Part shown: in pieces, positions 45,746-54,860 of the stretch
How positions within the stretch are numbered: the stretch's first letter is position 1
Layout: each line of letters opens with the position of its first letter
Source: Rubrolithibacter danxiaensis
GTDB lineage: Bacteria; Bacteroidota; Bacteroidia; Sphingobacteriales; Sphingobacteriaceae
Length of the DNA stretch: 64,000 bases
Direction: 5' to 3'
Assembly (NCBI RefSeq): GCF_047272945.1
Contig: NZ_JBKOPS010000003.1
Span: 186,001 to 250,000 of the forward strand
The notes under the pieces: model-generated
What the model was told of the DNA's origin: nothing
What the model saw: only the letters and a program-made list of their open reading frames with translations
Databases searched by the model: none
Program-made: the position numbers and the translations under genes

Positions 45746-48700
45746 TCAATAATTAATAATTTCATGACGATGATGAGAAACCAGGATAGCAGCAGGATTT
45801 GATGCTTCGGCAATGCCAGTGCTGTTCCCGAAATCCACATCGCCGTATTTCCAGTGGAATAGTTTCAGGTCGGCAATAAAATCTACAAATTCCATATCTT
45901 CCAGAAATTTCACAATCATCGACAGGCTTACCTTGCCTCCAAAATGGAGGCTGCTGGAAGCACTACTGCTAATCCAGGGCGATAAAAACTCCTGCAAACG
46001 CTGACTGATCACTTTTTCATAAAAATTAAACTCGAATCCGGCTTTTAGTTTAATGCGCACCGAGACTTTTACAGGTTCATAATAAGGGTTAGATACGTGA
46101 TGCGTTACCCAAGCGGAGGAGTGTTTAACGAGGAAATTATAAATAGTATCCAGGGTATTTTTATCGGTTTTAGGCCGGAAAGGGTCAGCTGCATTTTTAT
46201 TCGTCAGATCCGGAATCACGATTATAAGCGTATGCCCCGGTTCGTAAAAAGACGTTTCAGAAGCGTGATTAATGCACTTCACTTTATAAATCCGCGGAAA
46301 ATACTGAAGGATGAGCCGCTCATAATCCCAATTTGCGATGCTTCGTTCCTTATGGCGCAGCCTTTCCGCAACGCGGATATAATACGCTGAATCCTGCTCC
46401 TGCATTTGTCCTCCGAAAGAGGCATAAGCCTGTTTTACCGATTTAATAGCGCCATTCTCAGGCTCCAGCTTGTTTATCGTACCGGCCGGAAGCGCTTTAG
46501 CCAGGTGGCCTGTATCGTTATCCCGACCTTCAAACTCGGCAATGGCGGCATTCGCCTGTACATCAGTAAGATTGCAAACACCGTCACTATCTTTACTGGC
46601 GGAAGCTTTTATCCAGAGCAGACCATCGGGCATCAACGTATTGCCTGTGGTTGCTTCCCTGGGAATAACAAATTTAATGACACCGCTGGTAAGCAGGGCG
46701 TTCGTTGTATCGAAGATAAAATCTTCGTTTGTAAGCATTTTCCAATAATTATCGCAGAGTACGCTCCAGCTTAGGTTCACCTTTGGTTTATCCGGATTGG
46801 CACTTCCTTCTGCCGCTTCAAAAAGCACACAGGCAGCATCTTCAGCCTTTAACCCCTCAAAACCAATAAAAAACTCGCCTTCACAGGTATACTCAGGTAA
46901 AAGCTTTACGGAAGTATTATTTAAAAATGGATGACAGCTCCGCGAGTAAGCGTGTTCCCTCATCTGCCCGAAAGCGCCATACTGGAAAAATTCAATATCC
47001 TCGTCCACAAAATCGTTCAGTGTTGTTCCCGAAAAAGGGGTTTTAACAGTAGTAGCGGTATAGTTCAAAGCGATTGAAAGCATTTCCGGAGCAAAAGGCT
47101 CTGCAGGAAGGTTCAACGTACCTCCATTTTTGCTGTACCGCAAAATTTCTGCTGTGTATTTTTCGCGGTATTCTTTAAAGAAAAAGGTATGGTGCAAACG
47201 AAGGCTTAGCCTTCCTTTCGGGGCTTCCCTGTAAGGCAGCAACATCGGCTGAAACAAAAAACTCAAATAAGGCTGAACGGCGAAAGAGCCAGCTTTTAAT
47301 TGAAGGGGCGCAAATGCCGGGACAAGTTGTCCAAGGTTGCTGCTTACCGACTGGCTTAACGAAGTTCCGGTCCGCAGTTGGGGGCGTATGGCTATATCCG
47401 GAATTTTTAAGATTGGGACTTTTACAGGAAAATCAGGGTTTACAAAACGCCAGGTAGTAGCGGATTGTGCATTCGCCGCGTTAAAAAGGTTAATAGTTCC
47501 CGCTTTCTGTTCCCAGGAAGAGCCGTCTTTAAAAGCGGCTGAAGCGGTAAAATTGTTATTCTTATTTAAGCCGGGGTAATCAGAAAAGTAGCTTCCTAGA
47601 TTTCCTGAGGGGATATTTTTCCATTCTACATCTATGGAAAACTCTTTTAAGCGCTTGGAAAAGGATTCATCATACCCGATGGAAAAACCGGCATTTACCG
47701 CCGGAGAAGCGCCAAAGGGCAGAAATGGTTTTTTTGAATCCAGGGCACCCTGATCGTTTTCAAGCTGCAGGTTTTTAATGCCTTGTACGCTCACTTCTAT
47801 CGTGGCGTCTATCAACTCGGCTGCCGACAATGCCTGATAGCTAAAATCAGCTTTTTCATTATTCAAAAGTACCTGTAAGGCCGGGTGTACTGTTTCTAAA
47901 CGATGCCCGTGGATTTCTATTTGGTAAGGCGCAATAGCAGGTTCATCATTTCTGAGGATGATAGAAAACGTAAGCGTAAAAGTAATATTATCGGGAGAAG
48001 AAACCTTTGCCGAGGCTGCTTTGGGGCCTATCCATCCTTTTTCGCCGGTAAGGCTAATAGTAAAAAGATTACTGGTGAGTGCTTCATTTTTAGTAATTTC
48101 CGGGAGATTACGGAGTGTTAGTTTTACCATTATCTCCCTTTCTCCTTCCTTCATATTAAGCACCGGGCTGGCGAGGCAAAAACCAATCTGGGCTAATGGC
48201 AAACCTGCATAGCCTAAAGGCTGCCATTTTAGATTGTTCTTATCCAGTTCGCCCCCCAGCCCGTCGGCAGAATTAGCAACCGGTGCGAAATGAATAAAGT
48301 TCTTATTTGCCGGATTTATATAGAGAGATTTCAATGCAGCTACTTTTGATTGGTTCACAACGATATCGTGCATAAGCCGGTAATGCAGGTCCTGTTTCTT
48401 CTCGTCTTTTCCGGCAAGCAGTACAGTGCCCGCAGGCAGCAGCGTATCTGCTGTATTCTTCTTTAATTCAAATATAACATGTGCTTTGTCCGGAACAGGA
48501 GATTTTACCTGCAGTTTCAGCACTTCCCCATAGTAAAAATCCAGATGGCGTTTAGTGATCCCGTTTAAAAGTTCCTGCGGGAGCCCATATAATTTTTGAA
48601 AGCTCTGCCACAGGGCAAGATGAGAAGGAACGGAAGCTTTGGATGCTAAATTCTCAATTTCTTTAAAACTGAGGCTAAAAAAGTCAGCCCAGGTGCCATT

Positions 48701-48889
48701 TTCGGCTAGCATATCGGCATCATAAAATTTAATTCCGGAAGCAAGCGAGCGGGCATAATTATAAAAATCTTCCTCTTTTCGGGGGTCGATTTTAATCAAA
48801 GCCGGATCAAGCCAGGGTGGCATCCTTTCCTGTTGCGCCTGGCCGTCGCGTTTCAAGATAACTTTATAATCAATAGCCTTGCTGCTCAT
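45746..48889 (-). CDS. eCIS baseplate J-like wedge protein (Pvc11/gp6-like)
   Basis: 1047 residues. The N-terminal part (DFYNYARSLASGIKFYDADMLAENGTWADFF; FELKKNTADTLLPAGTVLLAGKDEK) and the C-terminal baseplate J/gp47 segment (YIRVAERLRHKERSIANWDYERLILQYFPRIYKVKCIN; HTLIIVIPDL; VSVRIKLKAGF; VSLSMIVKFLEDMEFVDFI) are typical of Pvc11/Afp11. It forms the main wedge linking hub, sheath and fibres. It overlaps the gp25 gene by 4 nt (ATGA-type coupling). Confidence 0.87.
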   Translation of the reverse strand: MSSKAIDYKVILKRDGQAQQERMPPWLDPALIKIDPRKEEDFYNYARSLASGIKFYDADMLAENGTWADFFSLSFKEIENLASKASVPSHLALWQSFQKLYGLPQELLNGITKRHLDFYYGEVLKLQVKSPVPDKAHVIFELKKNTADTLLPAGTVLLAGKDEKKQDLHYRLMHDIVVNQSKVAALKSLYINPANKNFIHFAPVANSADGLGGELDKNNLKWQPLGYAGLPLAQIGFCLASPVLNMKEGEREIMVKLTLRNLPEITKNEALTSNLFTISLTGEKGWIGPKAASAKVSSPDNITFTLTFSIILRNDEPAIAPYQIEIHGHRLETVHPALQVLLNNEKADFSYQALSAAELIDATIEVSVQGIKNLQLENDQGALDSKKPFLPFGASPAVNAGFSIGYDESFSKRLKEFSIDVEWKNIPSGNLGSYFSDYPGLNKNNNFTASAAFKDGSSWEQKAGTINLFNAANAQSATTWRFVNPDFPVKVPILKIPDIAIRPQLRTGTSLSQSVSSNLGQLVPAFAPLQLKAGSFAVQPYLSFLFQPMLLPYREAPKGRLSLRLHHTFFFKEYREKYTAEILRYSKNGGTLNLPAEPFAPEMLSIALNYTATTVKTPFSGTTLNDFVDEDIEFFQYGAFGQMREHAYSRSCHPFLNNTSVKLLPEYTCEGEFFIGFEGLKAEDAACVLFEAAEGSANPDKPKVNLSWSVLCDNYWKMLTNEDFIFDTTNALLTSGVIKFVIPREATTGNTLMPDGLLWIKASASKDSDGVCNLTDVQANAAIAEFEGRDNDTGHLAKALPAGTINKLEPENGAIKSVKQAYASFGGQMQEQDSAYYIRVAERLRHKERSIANWDYERLILQYFPRIYKVKCINHASETSFYEPGHTLIIVIPDLTNKNAADPFRPKTDKNTLDTIYNFLVKHSSAWVTHHVSNPYYEPVKVSVRIKLKAGFEFNFYEKVISQRLQEFLSPWISSSASSSLHFGGKVSLSMIVKFLEDMEFVDFIADLKLFHWKYGDVDFGNSTGIAEASNPAAILVSHHRHEIINY

Positions 48890-49308
48890 GCCGATTTATT
48901 GTTGCCTTCATTCAGGTAGAACGGATACACCAGGTTAAACCTTGAATTAGTAGTAATCACCTCGTAATCAATTGAAATATCTAACCTTCCTTCAGTAAGA
49001 AAATCAGTTATCATCTTAATAGTAAGCAGCCTAATTCGCGGTTCAAAAAGAAGGATAGCATTTTTTACCGTTATTTTAATGGCTGTTTCGGTTGCAGCAT
49101 TCATTGCCTCAAACACATAATCTTCCAGGTTACAACCGTATTCAGGCTGAAGGAAACGCTCGCCGATGGCGGTGGACAGTAAGATTTCCAGGCTCTTATT
49201 GATATCATCCTCGTCCTGTGTCATCAATAAAGCATTGCTGCTTTTAGAAAAAGCCGGAGGGAAACTCCATCCCCTTCCTAAAAAAGAAAGCGGTTCCTTA
49301 TCCATCAA
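48886..49308 (-). CDS. eCIS baseplate gp25/GPW protein (Pvc9-like)
   Basis: 140 residues with the gp25/GPW fold signature: FLGRGWSFPPAFSK, then DDINKSLEILLSTAIGERFLQPEYGCNLEDYVFEAMN (the E-R-x-x-x-P-x-(F/Y)-G core) and ISIDYEVITTNSRFNLVYPFYL. It initiates sheath attachment at the baseplate in T4-like and eCIS particles. Starts 1 bp after the PAAR gene. Confidence 0.93.
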   Translation of the reverse strand: MMDKEPLSFLGRGWSFPPAFSKSSNALLMTQDEDDINKSLEILLSTAIGERFLQPEYGCNLEDYVFEAMNAATETAIKITVKNAILLFEPRIRLLTIKMITDFLTEGRLDISIDYEVITTNSRFNLVYPFYLNEGNNKSA

Positions 49309-49309
49309 C

Positions 49310-49591
49310 TTATCCTCCTATTAATACCGTGGGCTCTCCTACTATTCCCATCGCCCCGCATAAACACATATCTGTTATCCTTAATGCCGGCTTGCCGCAG
49401 ACAAATACGGTAGCACTGCCCATCGGGAAGATACTGGCGGTAAGGTGACCGGAAGCGGGGGGGATAGGGCAAATATGGTTATCGGTGGCTACGGCGGCCG
49501 GCTTTCCGGCGATCAGTACATTTGGAACTCCTGGCCCAATAACGGTACCGCCATGATTGGTTTGATCGGTTATTCGAAGTGCGGGGGGCAT
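49310..49591 (-). CDS. eCIS PAAR-type spike tip (Pvc10-like)
   Basis: 93 residues made of PAAR-like repeats: ALRITDQTNHGGTVIGPGVPNVLIAGKPAAVATDNHICPI, then SATVFVCGKPALRITDMCLCGAMGIVGEPTVLIGG. The His/Cys residues fit the metal site of the sharp tip that caps the VgrG spike. The gene follows the spike gene by 12 bp. Confidence 0.93.
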   Translation of the reverse strand: MPPALRITDQTNHGGTVIGPGVPNVLIAGKPAAVATDNHICPIPPASGHLTASIFPMGSATVFVCGKPALRITDMCLCGAMGIVGEPTVLIGG

Positions 49592-49603
49592 AAACAGGGT
49601 TAT

Positions 49604-51358
49604 TTAATTTATCTGGACTACAGAACCCTGGATCTGCAGAGCTCCATCGCTTTTAACTTTGGTGCTGCCACCGCCCTTCAGCTCGAGACTGGCATCAGCG
49701 CTTACAGAGAGTTGGGTTCCGCCAATTACCAATTGTGTGCCGGCTTTGAGTTCAAGCTTCTGTACCGCTTGTATGCTGATCCCTTTATCATCCATTTGTA
49801 TTTTATTGCCGTTCTGATCTTCCAGTGAAATGCCTTTAGCATAGTCGCTAATGGTAAATTTGTTTCCACCAGGAGTTTCGAGGCTGATGCTTTTCCGCTC
49901 ATCATCAAAAAGCAACGCCAGTTTCTCCCGAGAAGTATAGCCTTTCTGATGGTTAGCATTTGAGGGAGAAAGCGGGGAGGGCAATGCGGAACTATTCAGC
50001 ATACCCAGTATAACCGGTTGCCGGGGATCGTCGTGCAGAAAACCGACAAGTACCTCATCATTTATTTCGGGGCGAAAAAACAAGCCCCGTTCTTTACCCG
50101 CATCAGTCAAAGCTATTCTTGCCCATATACCATCGTCCTCGGGGTTAATAAAGGGAAGTTTAATCCTTACCCGCATTTCGCCCCCCGGATCTTCATTATC
50201 CGTTACGATACCGGTTTGCAACCCCCTTATCCCCGGCAACAGCCCTCCTGCTTTCGGCGTATCCACCTCATTTTCTTCGGTAAACCATCCCGGAGAACTT
50301 CCAAACTGCACCTGTGTTTTCCAGCCTTGGGACGCGGTAAAGTCATGCCTTACGCCACTTACAAAGGCTTTGCCACTGAAATGCCCCCCTAAGCCGTTCA
50401 ATTCAATCACATCGCCCGAGTCAATAGCCGAAATCCCCTGGAATTTAGCTCTGCCCCTAATTTTCGAAAGCCGTGATTTAAGCAGTTGTGCATCAGCCCA
50501 GGCTTTGCTTTCTTCCGAAGGTATAGCACCGGGATGCTGTAATATAAACTCATCAGGCCCGGCAACAGCAGCAAGGTCAGTTACAGCAAGGCTTCCATGT
50601 TCTTCTATACCAGCCGGGGCTGTTGCAATGGATTCTGAAACAGACTGGTTTGCCATATCCCATGTTTGGCTTTTTACAGAAAGGTATTGGGTACGGCTAT
50701 CCATTTCCGCATCCAACTCGATAATGGTTGCGCCCAGCAGCAGGGACAGTGCAGGATTCCCTGTTACGGTAGCTTGTCTGATGCTTATTTTATCATCGTT
50801 GCATAATACCAGCTTTCCGCAGGCTTCGGCACGGCTTACAATGAAATCCCAGTCGGTACAATTGTACTGAACCAGTTCTTTATGCGTAAAGGGTGTTGGC
50901 TCTATCGCTATCTCATCCGATGAAAAGCCCCGGCTTTTTAAAATCTCTTCGATAACATCGGCATCTGTTGCCTCATGAAAACAGGCATTGTTTCGTCCTA
51001 TCGTTGTTTTTACAGCTTTATGCCTGCATTCTACGATCAGTTCGGGCGAGCTGTTATTCCTTACTTTCAAAGCCTGTTTAATAATAATGCCCTTAAAAAT
51101 ACTGGCTTTCTGATCTGTATCGCCAGCTTCAATTTCAATTTCATTTCCCGGAGTGAAAAGATCGCCGTTACTTAAAGGAAACTCCCCGGATGCAATATCG
51201 CCGTCCATAATAACCAGCGTAGCGGAGGCGATCTTATTAACCATCTTCATGACATTTACCGATAGCTTTGGTACCGTTCGTGGAATTTCCGTGCCGTTAA
51301 CTTTCACCGAAAACTCGGCTACAGTCTGCACAGCGGGAATCAACCTTTCTTCAGGCAT
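49604..51358 (-). CDS. eCIS VgrG-like spike protein (Pvc8-like)
   Basis: 584 residues. The N-terminal gp27-like hub (KVNGTEIPRTVPKLSVNVMKMVNKIASATLVIMDGD; KSRGFSSDEIAIEP) is followed by the OB-fold/gp5 region (LQTGIVTDNEDPGGEMRVRIKLPFINPEDDGIWARI; GFLHDDPRQPVILGML) and the beta-helical needle (EKLALLFDDERKSISLETPGGNKFTISD; KLELKAGTQLVIGGTQLSVSADASLELKGGG). It forms the trimeric piercing hub and carries the PAAR tip. It overlaps the LysM gene by 8 nt. No extra effector domain at its C-terminus. Confidence 0.93.
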   Translation of the reverse strand: MPEERLIPAVQTVAEFSVKVNGTEIPRTVPKLSVNVMKMVNKIASATLVIMDGDIASGEFPLSNGDLFTPGNEIEIEAGDTDQKASIFKGIIIKQALKVRNNSSPELIVECRHKAVKTTIGRNNACFHEATDADVIEEILKSRGFSSDEIAIEPTPFTHKELVQYNCTDWDFIVSRAEACGKLVLCNDDKISIRQATVTGNPALSLLLGATIIELDAEMDSRTQYLSVKSQTWDMANQSVSESIATAPAGIEEHGSLAVTDLAAVAGPDEFILQHPGAIPSEESKAWADAQLLKSRLSKIRGRAKFQGISAIDSGDVIELNGLGGHFSGKAFVSGVRHDFTASQGWKTQVQFGSSPGWFTEENEVDTPKAGGLLPGIRGLQTGIVTDNEDPGGEMRVRIKLPFINPEDDGIWARIALTDAGKERGLFFRPEINDEVLVGFLHDDPRQPVILGMLNSSALPSPLSPSNANHQKGYTSREKLALLFDDERKSISLETPGGNKFTISDYAKGISLEDQNGNKIQMDDKGISIQAVQKLELKAGTQLVIGGTQLSVSADASLELKGGGSTKVKSDGALQIQGSVVQIN

Positions 51359-52085
51359 TTTTGGAGGCTTTTATATTTTTCACAAGCGGCGGAAAAAAGA
51401 GCTGCTGCCCGGGACTTATGTCTCTGAAGTTAACCAGGTTGTTTACCCTTGCTACATCCAGGTAGTAAGTAAAATCGCCATATACCTGCTGCGCCATTGA
51501 TGGCAGGGTATCGCCCTCTTTAACGATGCGAACATGAGTTAAATCGGCCGACTTATCCTGCTGTTGTGCCTGGATAATTTCCGGAAGAAGCTTTTCGGCA
51601 AAGGTGGCGGTAATTATTGCCCGTAACGGAGTCCCGTCCGACTTAAATAGCTTGTACTGGATGGAAGCGTTTTTAAACTCGCAATCCAGCTCCGACTGGT
51701 TGGGCCTCAGCCAGGTAAAATTGGCCCAGGTAATGCGTAAAAAATTGGTGCGGTGGATATCGCCGTTGTAGCCTACGGTTTCATAAAACTCTTTAATCTT
51801 TTCGGGCACGTTTAATTTGACGCCGGTAGCATTTGTGCCATCAAGGTAGAACTTCAGGGTAACTTCCAATGGTTCTGCCCCCAGGTACCCGCCCTCGCTC
51901 CCGTTTGCCCCGACAGCGTGTTTGCTTTCAGTGCGGACGGTATAGTTCAGCGTAAACTCATCGGGGTTAAGAAAGGCTGTAAAAACTTTACGGGCTGTAC
52001 CGCTCCGCTTAGCTGTAGGCCACGCTTCTATTTTTAATTTCCGGGCGGCTTCCGAGCCCATTATACCGCTTAAAATATCCAGCAT
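51351..52085 (-). CDS. eCIS LysM-domain tube/baseplate adaptor (Pvc7-like)
   Basis: 244 residues. The N-terminal domain (FTAFLNPDEFTLNYTVRTESKHAVG; PLEVTLKFYLDGTNATG) is the tube-initiator/hub adaptor fold of Pvc7/Afp7. A C-terminal LysM (VRIVKEGDTLPSMAQQVYGDFTYYLDVARVNNLVNFRDISPGQQLFFP, about 186-232) matches gp53-type adaptors. It bridges spike and tube. Its ATG shares one base with the stop of the tiny DUF5908 gene (TGATG). Confidence 0.9.
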   Translation of the reverse strand: MLDILSGIMGSEAARKLKIEAWPTAKRSGTARKVFTAFLNPDEFTLNYTVRTESKHAVGANGSEGGYLGAEPLEVTLKFYLDGTNATGVKLNVPEKIKEFYETVGYNGDIHRTNFLRITWANFTWLRPNQSELDCEFKNASIQYKLFKSDGTPLRAIITATFAEKLLPEIIQAQQQDKSADLTHVRIVKEGDTLPSMAQQVYGDFTYYLDVARVNNLVNFRDISPGQQLFFPPLVKNIKASKNA

Positions 52086-52243
52086 CAGCGTTCATTTTTC
52101 AGGTTAATAAGTTCCATCACCTTCTCTACACATTCTTTAATAAGTTCCTCGCGGAAGCTTTCGTCCGCAGGTGTTGTGGCATTAGGGCCCTTATCCGGTA
52201 CCACCTCAACCGAAATTTCTATTTCATTGATTACTATTGGCAT
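52085..52243 (-). CDS. DUF5908 small eCIS protein (Pvc6-like)
   Basis: 52 residues, found by reading the gap between the second tube gene and the LysM gene. It starts MPIVINEIEISVEVVPDKG and ends VEKVMELINLKNER. It matches the size and N-terminal beta-hairpin/C-terminal helix pattern of DUF5908 proteins found at this place in eCIS loci. It begins 9 bp after the tube gene and ends in a TGATG overlap with the LysM gene, so it is translationally coupled. Role unknown; perhaps a tube-baseplate accessory or chaperone. Confidence 0.8.
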   Translation of the reverse strand: MPIVINEIEISVEVVPDKGPNATTPADESFREELIKECVEKVMELINLKNER

Positions 52244-52252
52244 GTTGAAAGG

Positions 52253-52780
52253 TTAAATGGATAAACTGCCGGAAACCGCGGAGGCAACAACATTGGTTGC
52301 ACCTGCTGCCAGCGACAGCCCAATGTCCATTGGCCTGTAATATTGATAAGCAAGCTCAAGCGTTTCGACCACCAGGGTATTTTGTTCGGCATTAAACTCA
52401 GAAATATCAACTTTTACCGGATACGCGTTGAATACATGCCAGACAGCAACAGGGATATGTTTATCATTTAACAGACTGATGAGGATATTTTTTGGGTCAA
52501 ATTCAAAGTTCTCGATAGCAGCTTTACACCAGCTGCTGATGAATGAGCCGGTAAACAAGCCCCGCTTTAAAACCAGCTTGTTGAATTGGGGCAGTTCGGG
52601 CAGCTGATGCTTGAAACGGTTTTCGCCCCCCTCGGCTACTGATTCGGTAGAAATGTTTACACTCAAGCCACTAACGCTCTGAAACCGAAAGTCCTGCGGC
52701 GTTTGAGGAAACATCTCTATTACCACCAGGAAATGAAAACCGGGTGGCGGATAGATCAATCCGTCAAGTATGTTACTCAT
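52253..52780 (-). CDS. eCIS inner tube protein 2 (Pvc5-like)
   Basis: 175 residues of the gp19/Hcp-like tube family: FHFLVVIEMFPQTPQDFRFQSVSGLSVNISTESVAEGGENRFKHQLP, NKLVLKRGLFTG, ISLLNDKHIPVAVWHVFNAYPVKVDISEFNAEQNTLVVETLELAYQYYR. Larger than the main tube protein and placed next to the baseplate genes, as expected for the tube-initiator copy at the baseplate end. 14 bp after the main tube gene. Confidence 0.9.
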   Translation of the reverse strand: MSNILDGLIYPPPGFHFLVVIEMFPQTPQDFRFQSVSGLSVNISTESVAEGGENRFKHQLPELPQFNKLVLKRGLFTGSFISSWCKAAIENFEFDPKNILISLLNDKHIPVAVWHVFNAYPVKVDISEFNAEQNTLVVETLELAYQYYRPMDIGLSLAAGATNVVASAVSGSLSI

Positions 52781-52794
52781 TGGTATACGGTTTA

Positions 52795-53229
52795 TCAGCC
52801 GTTCTGTATCGTAAGGCCTTCGTGAGCGATATCAAGCTGTTCAATAGCTACTTCGCTTCCATCAGCTTTTAAATCTGTGCTTTGAATTTTTACCGGAAAA
52901 GCATTTTTCACTTTCCAGGTTACTACTGGCTCATGTTTTTCATTAAGTAATGTAATAATGAGGTCACGGCGTTCAACCTGGTTTAAGGAAATGGTGTTAA
53001 GCCAGCTATAAAATTCATTATCGCCCTGAAAGACGCCACGTTTTAAGGTAATGTTGCTAAACTCCCGCATGCCCGGCATCTTAATTTTACTGAACTCTAA
53101 AGAAGCGCCATCACGGTATTCAAGCAGTTTATTCTCAATATTTAGCCCGCTTACTTCCGAAAAACCAACATTAGCCCCACCCCATTGTACACTGAAATGG
53201 AATTTTGGTAAAGGATATTTATTTGCCAT
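52795..53229 (-). CDS. eCIS main inner tube protein (Pvc1-like)
   Basis: 144 residues of the T4 gp19/Hcp-like tube family: FHFSVQWGGANVGFSEVSGLNIENKLLEYRDG, SNITLKRGVFQGDNEFYSWL, LLNEKHEPVVTWKVKNAFPVKIQSTDLKADGSEVAIEQLDIAHEGL. Stacked hexamers form the hollow tube that carries cargo. 39 bp after the sheath gene. Confidence 0.94.
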   Translation of the reverse strand: MANKYPLPKFHFSVQWGGANVGFSEVSGLNIENKLLEYRDGASLEFSKIKMPGMREFSNITLKRGVFQGDNEFYSWLNTISLNQVERRDLIITLLNEKHEPVVTWKVKNAFPVKIQSTDLKADGSEVAIEQLDIAHEGLTIQNG

Positions 53230-53268
53230 GATTTTTAAGTTTTTGTTATGGAGTCGATTATTTGCGGT

Positions 53269-54837
53269 TTAAGCTTCCTGCAATTTATGAGAGAATTTAA
53301 GGATAATAAATTCTGCCGGCCTTACTACCGCCATTCCTATTTCAATATTCATCCTTCCCTCCAGTATGTCTAAAGCAGTCATTGTTACGCCTAAACCCAC
53401 ACGCACAAAAAATGCCTGCTCCGGTTTTTCGCCTGCTAAAGCGCCAGCACGCCATTGTTTGGTCAAAAAATTTTCGATCATGGCACGCACCCGAACCCAG
53501 GTATTAGCATCATTAGGTTCAAAAACCACCCATTCAGTCCCCTTTTTTATAGATTCTTCAGCAAAGTTGAAAAAGCGGCGGACAGGAACATAACGCCATT
53601 CATTATCATTGCCAGCCAGGGTTCGGGCGCCCCAGACAATAAGCCCCTTGCCTGTAAAATACCGTATGGCGTTTACTGATTTTCCTGAAGTAGGATCGAC
53701 ATTCATCGACATCTGATCCGTGTTTGAAATTTTTACCGTCGCTGCATTTACATATGCGAGCGATACATTTGCCGGTGCTTTCCACACTCCCCTGGAATTA
53801 TCCACTGCTGCATACACTCCCGCAACAGCGGAAGAAGGTGGCAGGACGATATTTACCTTGTTAAGCTCAAGCTTTATGAGGTTATACAGCTCAGTATTGC
53901 CTGCAACTTCAGGTGCGGAAGGCGGGGAAGAAGGCACTACCGGATCTGGTTTTTTTAAGTTTAACCCATCCCTTAAAGCGGGTTTCAGGTTTGCCGGAGG
54001 ATTTTTTATGCTTGCCAGACTCAGAACACCTGTAGTTGCAGGATCGGAAGCTTCTGAAGCATCTGTTAACGTTACTCCATCTCTGGTGTAAACAACAGCT
54101 ACGCCGGCATCTTCATAACGATAATTTAAAGAAGTTTCGAGATTTGGAAAATAAGCAGCACCATATTTAAGCTGATCGATATTGCTTCCAAGTCCAGAGG
54201 CATTCCTAAACGCATCTACCGAACTGTTTATTTCATTTGGCGTACCGGTTACATGTTTTACGTCTATTATTGTAAAACGGTCCTGTAAGGTAAAACATTG
54301 GTTCAGCGCCTCGTTCATTAATGTATGGTACTGCCCCGGGTCGAGCGCTGTTGCATCAGGACAAAGAAGCAAAGTTGGCTCGTCCGCTTTGGCTGTTTCG
54401 TTCAATCCGTTTCTTAAATCCCCGATAAGGATATCTGCATCAGAAGGTGCAGTGGTTGAATAAGTACCCACAGAAACAATGTAGCAGGGGCCACCCCCAT
54501 TGGCAAAATACATCTGCAAAGCATAGTACATTTTAAACCGCGAACGTACAGCCGGATTGCTCTTTGCACTTATAACCCGGGTTGTTATTCCGCCGGCTGT
54601 TGTATCTGTAATGGTTACTCCCAAAGCCGTTTCCTTCTGAGCAAAACCAAACAACTGCTCGTACTCGAGCAACGAAGTAATCCGTAAGGGTTGTAGATGA
54701 TAACTCTTCCCGTTAAAGGTATCGCTTTCGGTATACCCGATAAATGCAGGAATGGCGGTTTCCACTTCGGCTACCGAAGGTGGAAATGTGGGGATTTCCT
54801 TTATATATACCCCCGGAGTTTTGAATACATCTGCCAT
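53269..54837 (-). CDS. eCIS contractile sheath protein
   Basis: 522 residues. The N-terminus ADVFKTPGVYIKEIPTFPPSVAEVETAIPAFIGYTE and the C-terminal block (YVPVRRFFNFAEESIKKGTEWVVFEPNDANTWVRVRAMIENFLTKQWRAGALAG; ILEGRMNIEIGMAVVRPAEFIILKFSHK) are classic phage-tail/eCIS sheath. A central Pro-rich insert (DPVVPSSPPSAPEVAG) may decorate the surface. Only one sheath gene is present, whereas Afp and PVC encode several sheath paralogues. Confidence 0.95.
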   Translation of the reverse strand: MADVFKTPGVYIKEIPTFPPSVAEVETAIPAFIGYTESDTFNGKSYHLQPLRITSLLEYEQLFGFAQKETALGVTITDTTAGGITTRVISAKSNPAVRSRFKMYYALQMYFANGGGPCYIVSVGTYSTTAPSDADILIGDLRNGLNETAKADEPTLLLCPDATALDPGQYHTLMNEALNQCFTLQDRFTIIDVKHVTGTPNEINSSVDAFRNASGLGSNIDQLKYGAAYFPNLETSLNYRYEDAGVAVVYTRDGVTLTDASEASDPATTGVLSLASIKNPPANLKPALRDGLNLKKPDPVVPSSPPSAPEVAGNTELYNLIKLELNKVNIVLPPSSAVAGVYAAVDNSRGVWKAPANVSLAYVNAATVKISNTDQMSMNVDPTSGKSVNAIRYFTGKGLIVWGARTLAGNDNEWRYVPVRRFFNFAEESIKKGTEWVVFEPNDANTWVRVRAMIENFLTKQWRAGALAGEKPEQAFFVRVGLGVTMTALDILEGRMNIEIGMAVVRPAEFIILKFSHKLQEA

Positions 54838-54860
54838 GGTTAAGGGTTGTTTATTTAATT

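Noticed and set aside
43499..54837. Type VI secretion system or prophage tail
   Set aside because: No TssJLM membrane complex, ClpV, capsid, portal or terminase genes. DUF4157 cargo, DUF4255 cap, DUF5908 and the dedicated AAA+ ATPase identify a free eCIS.
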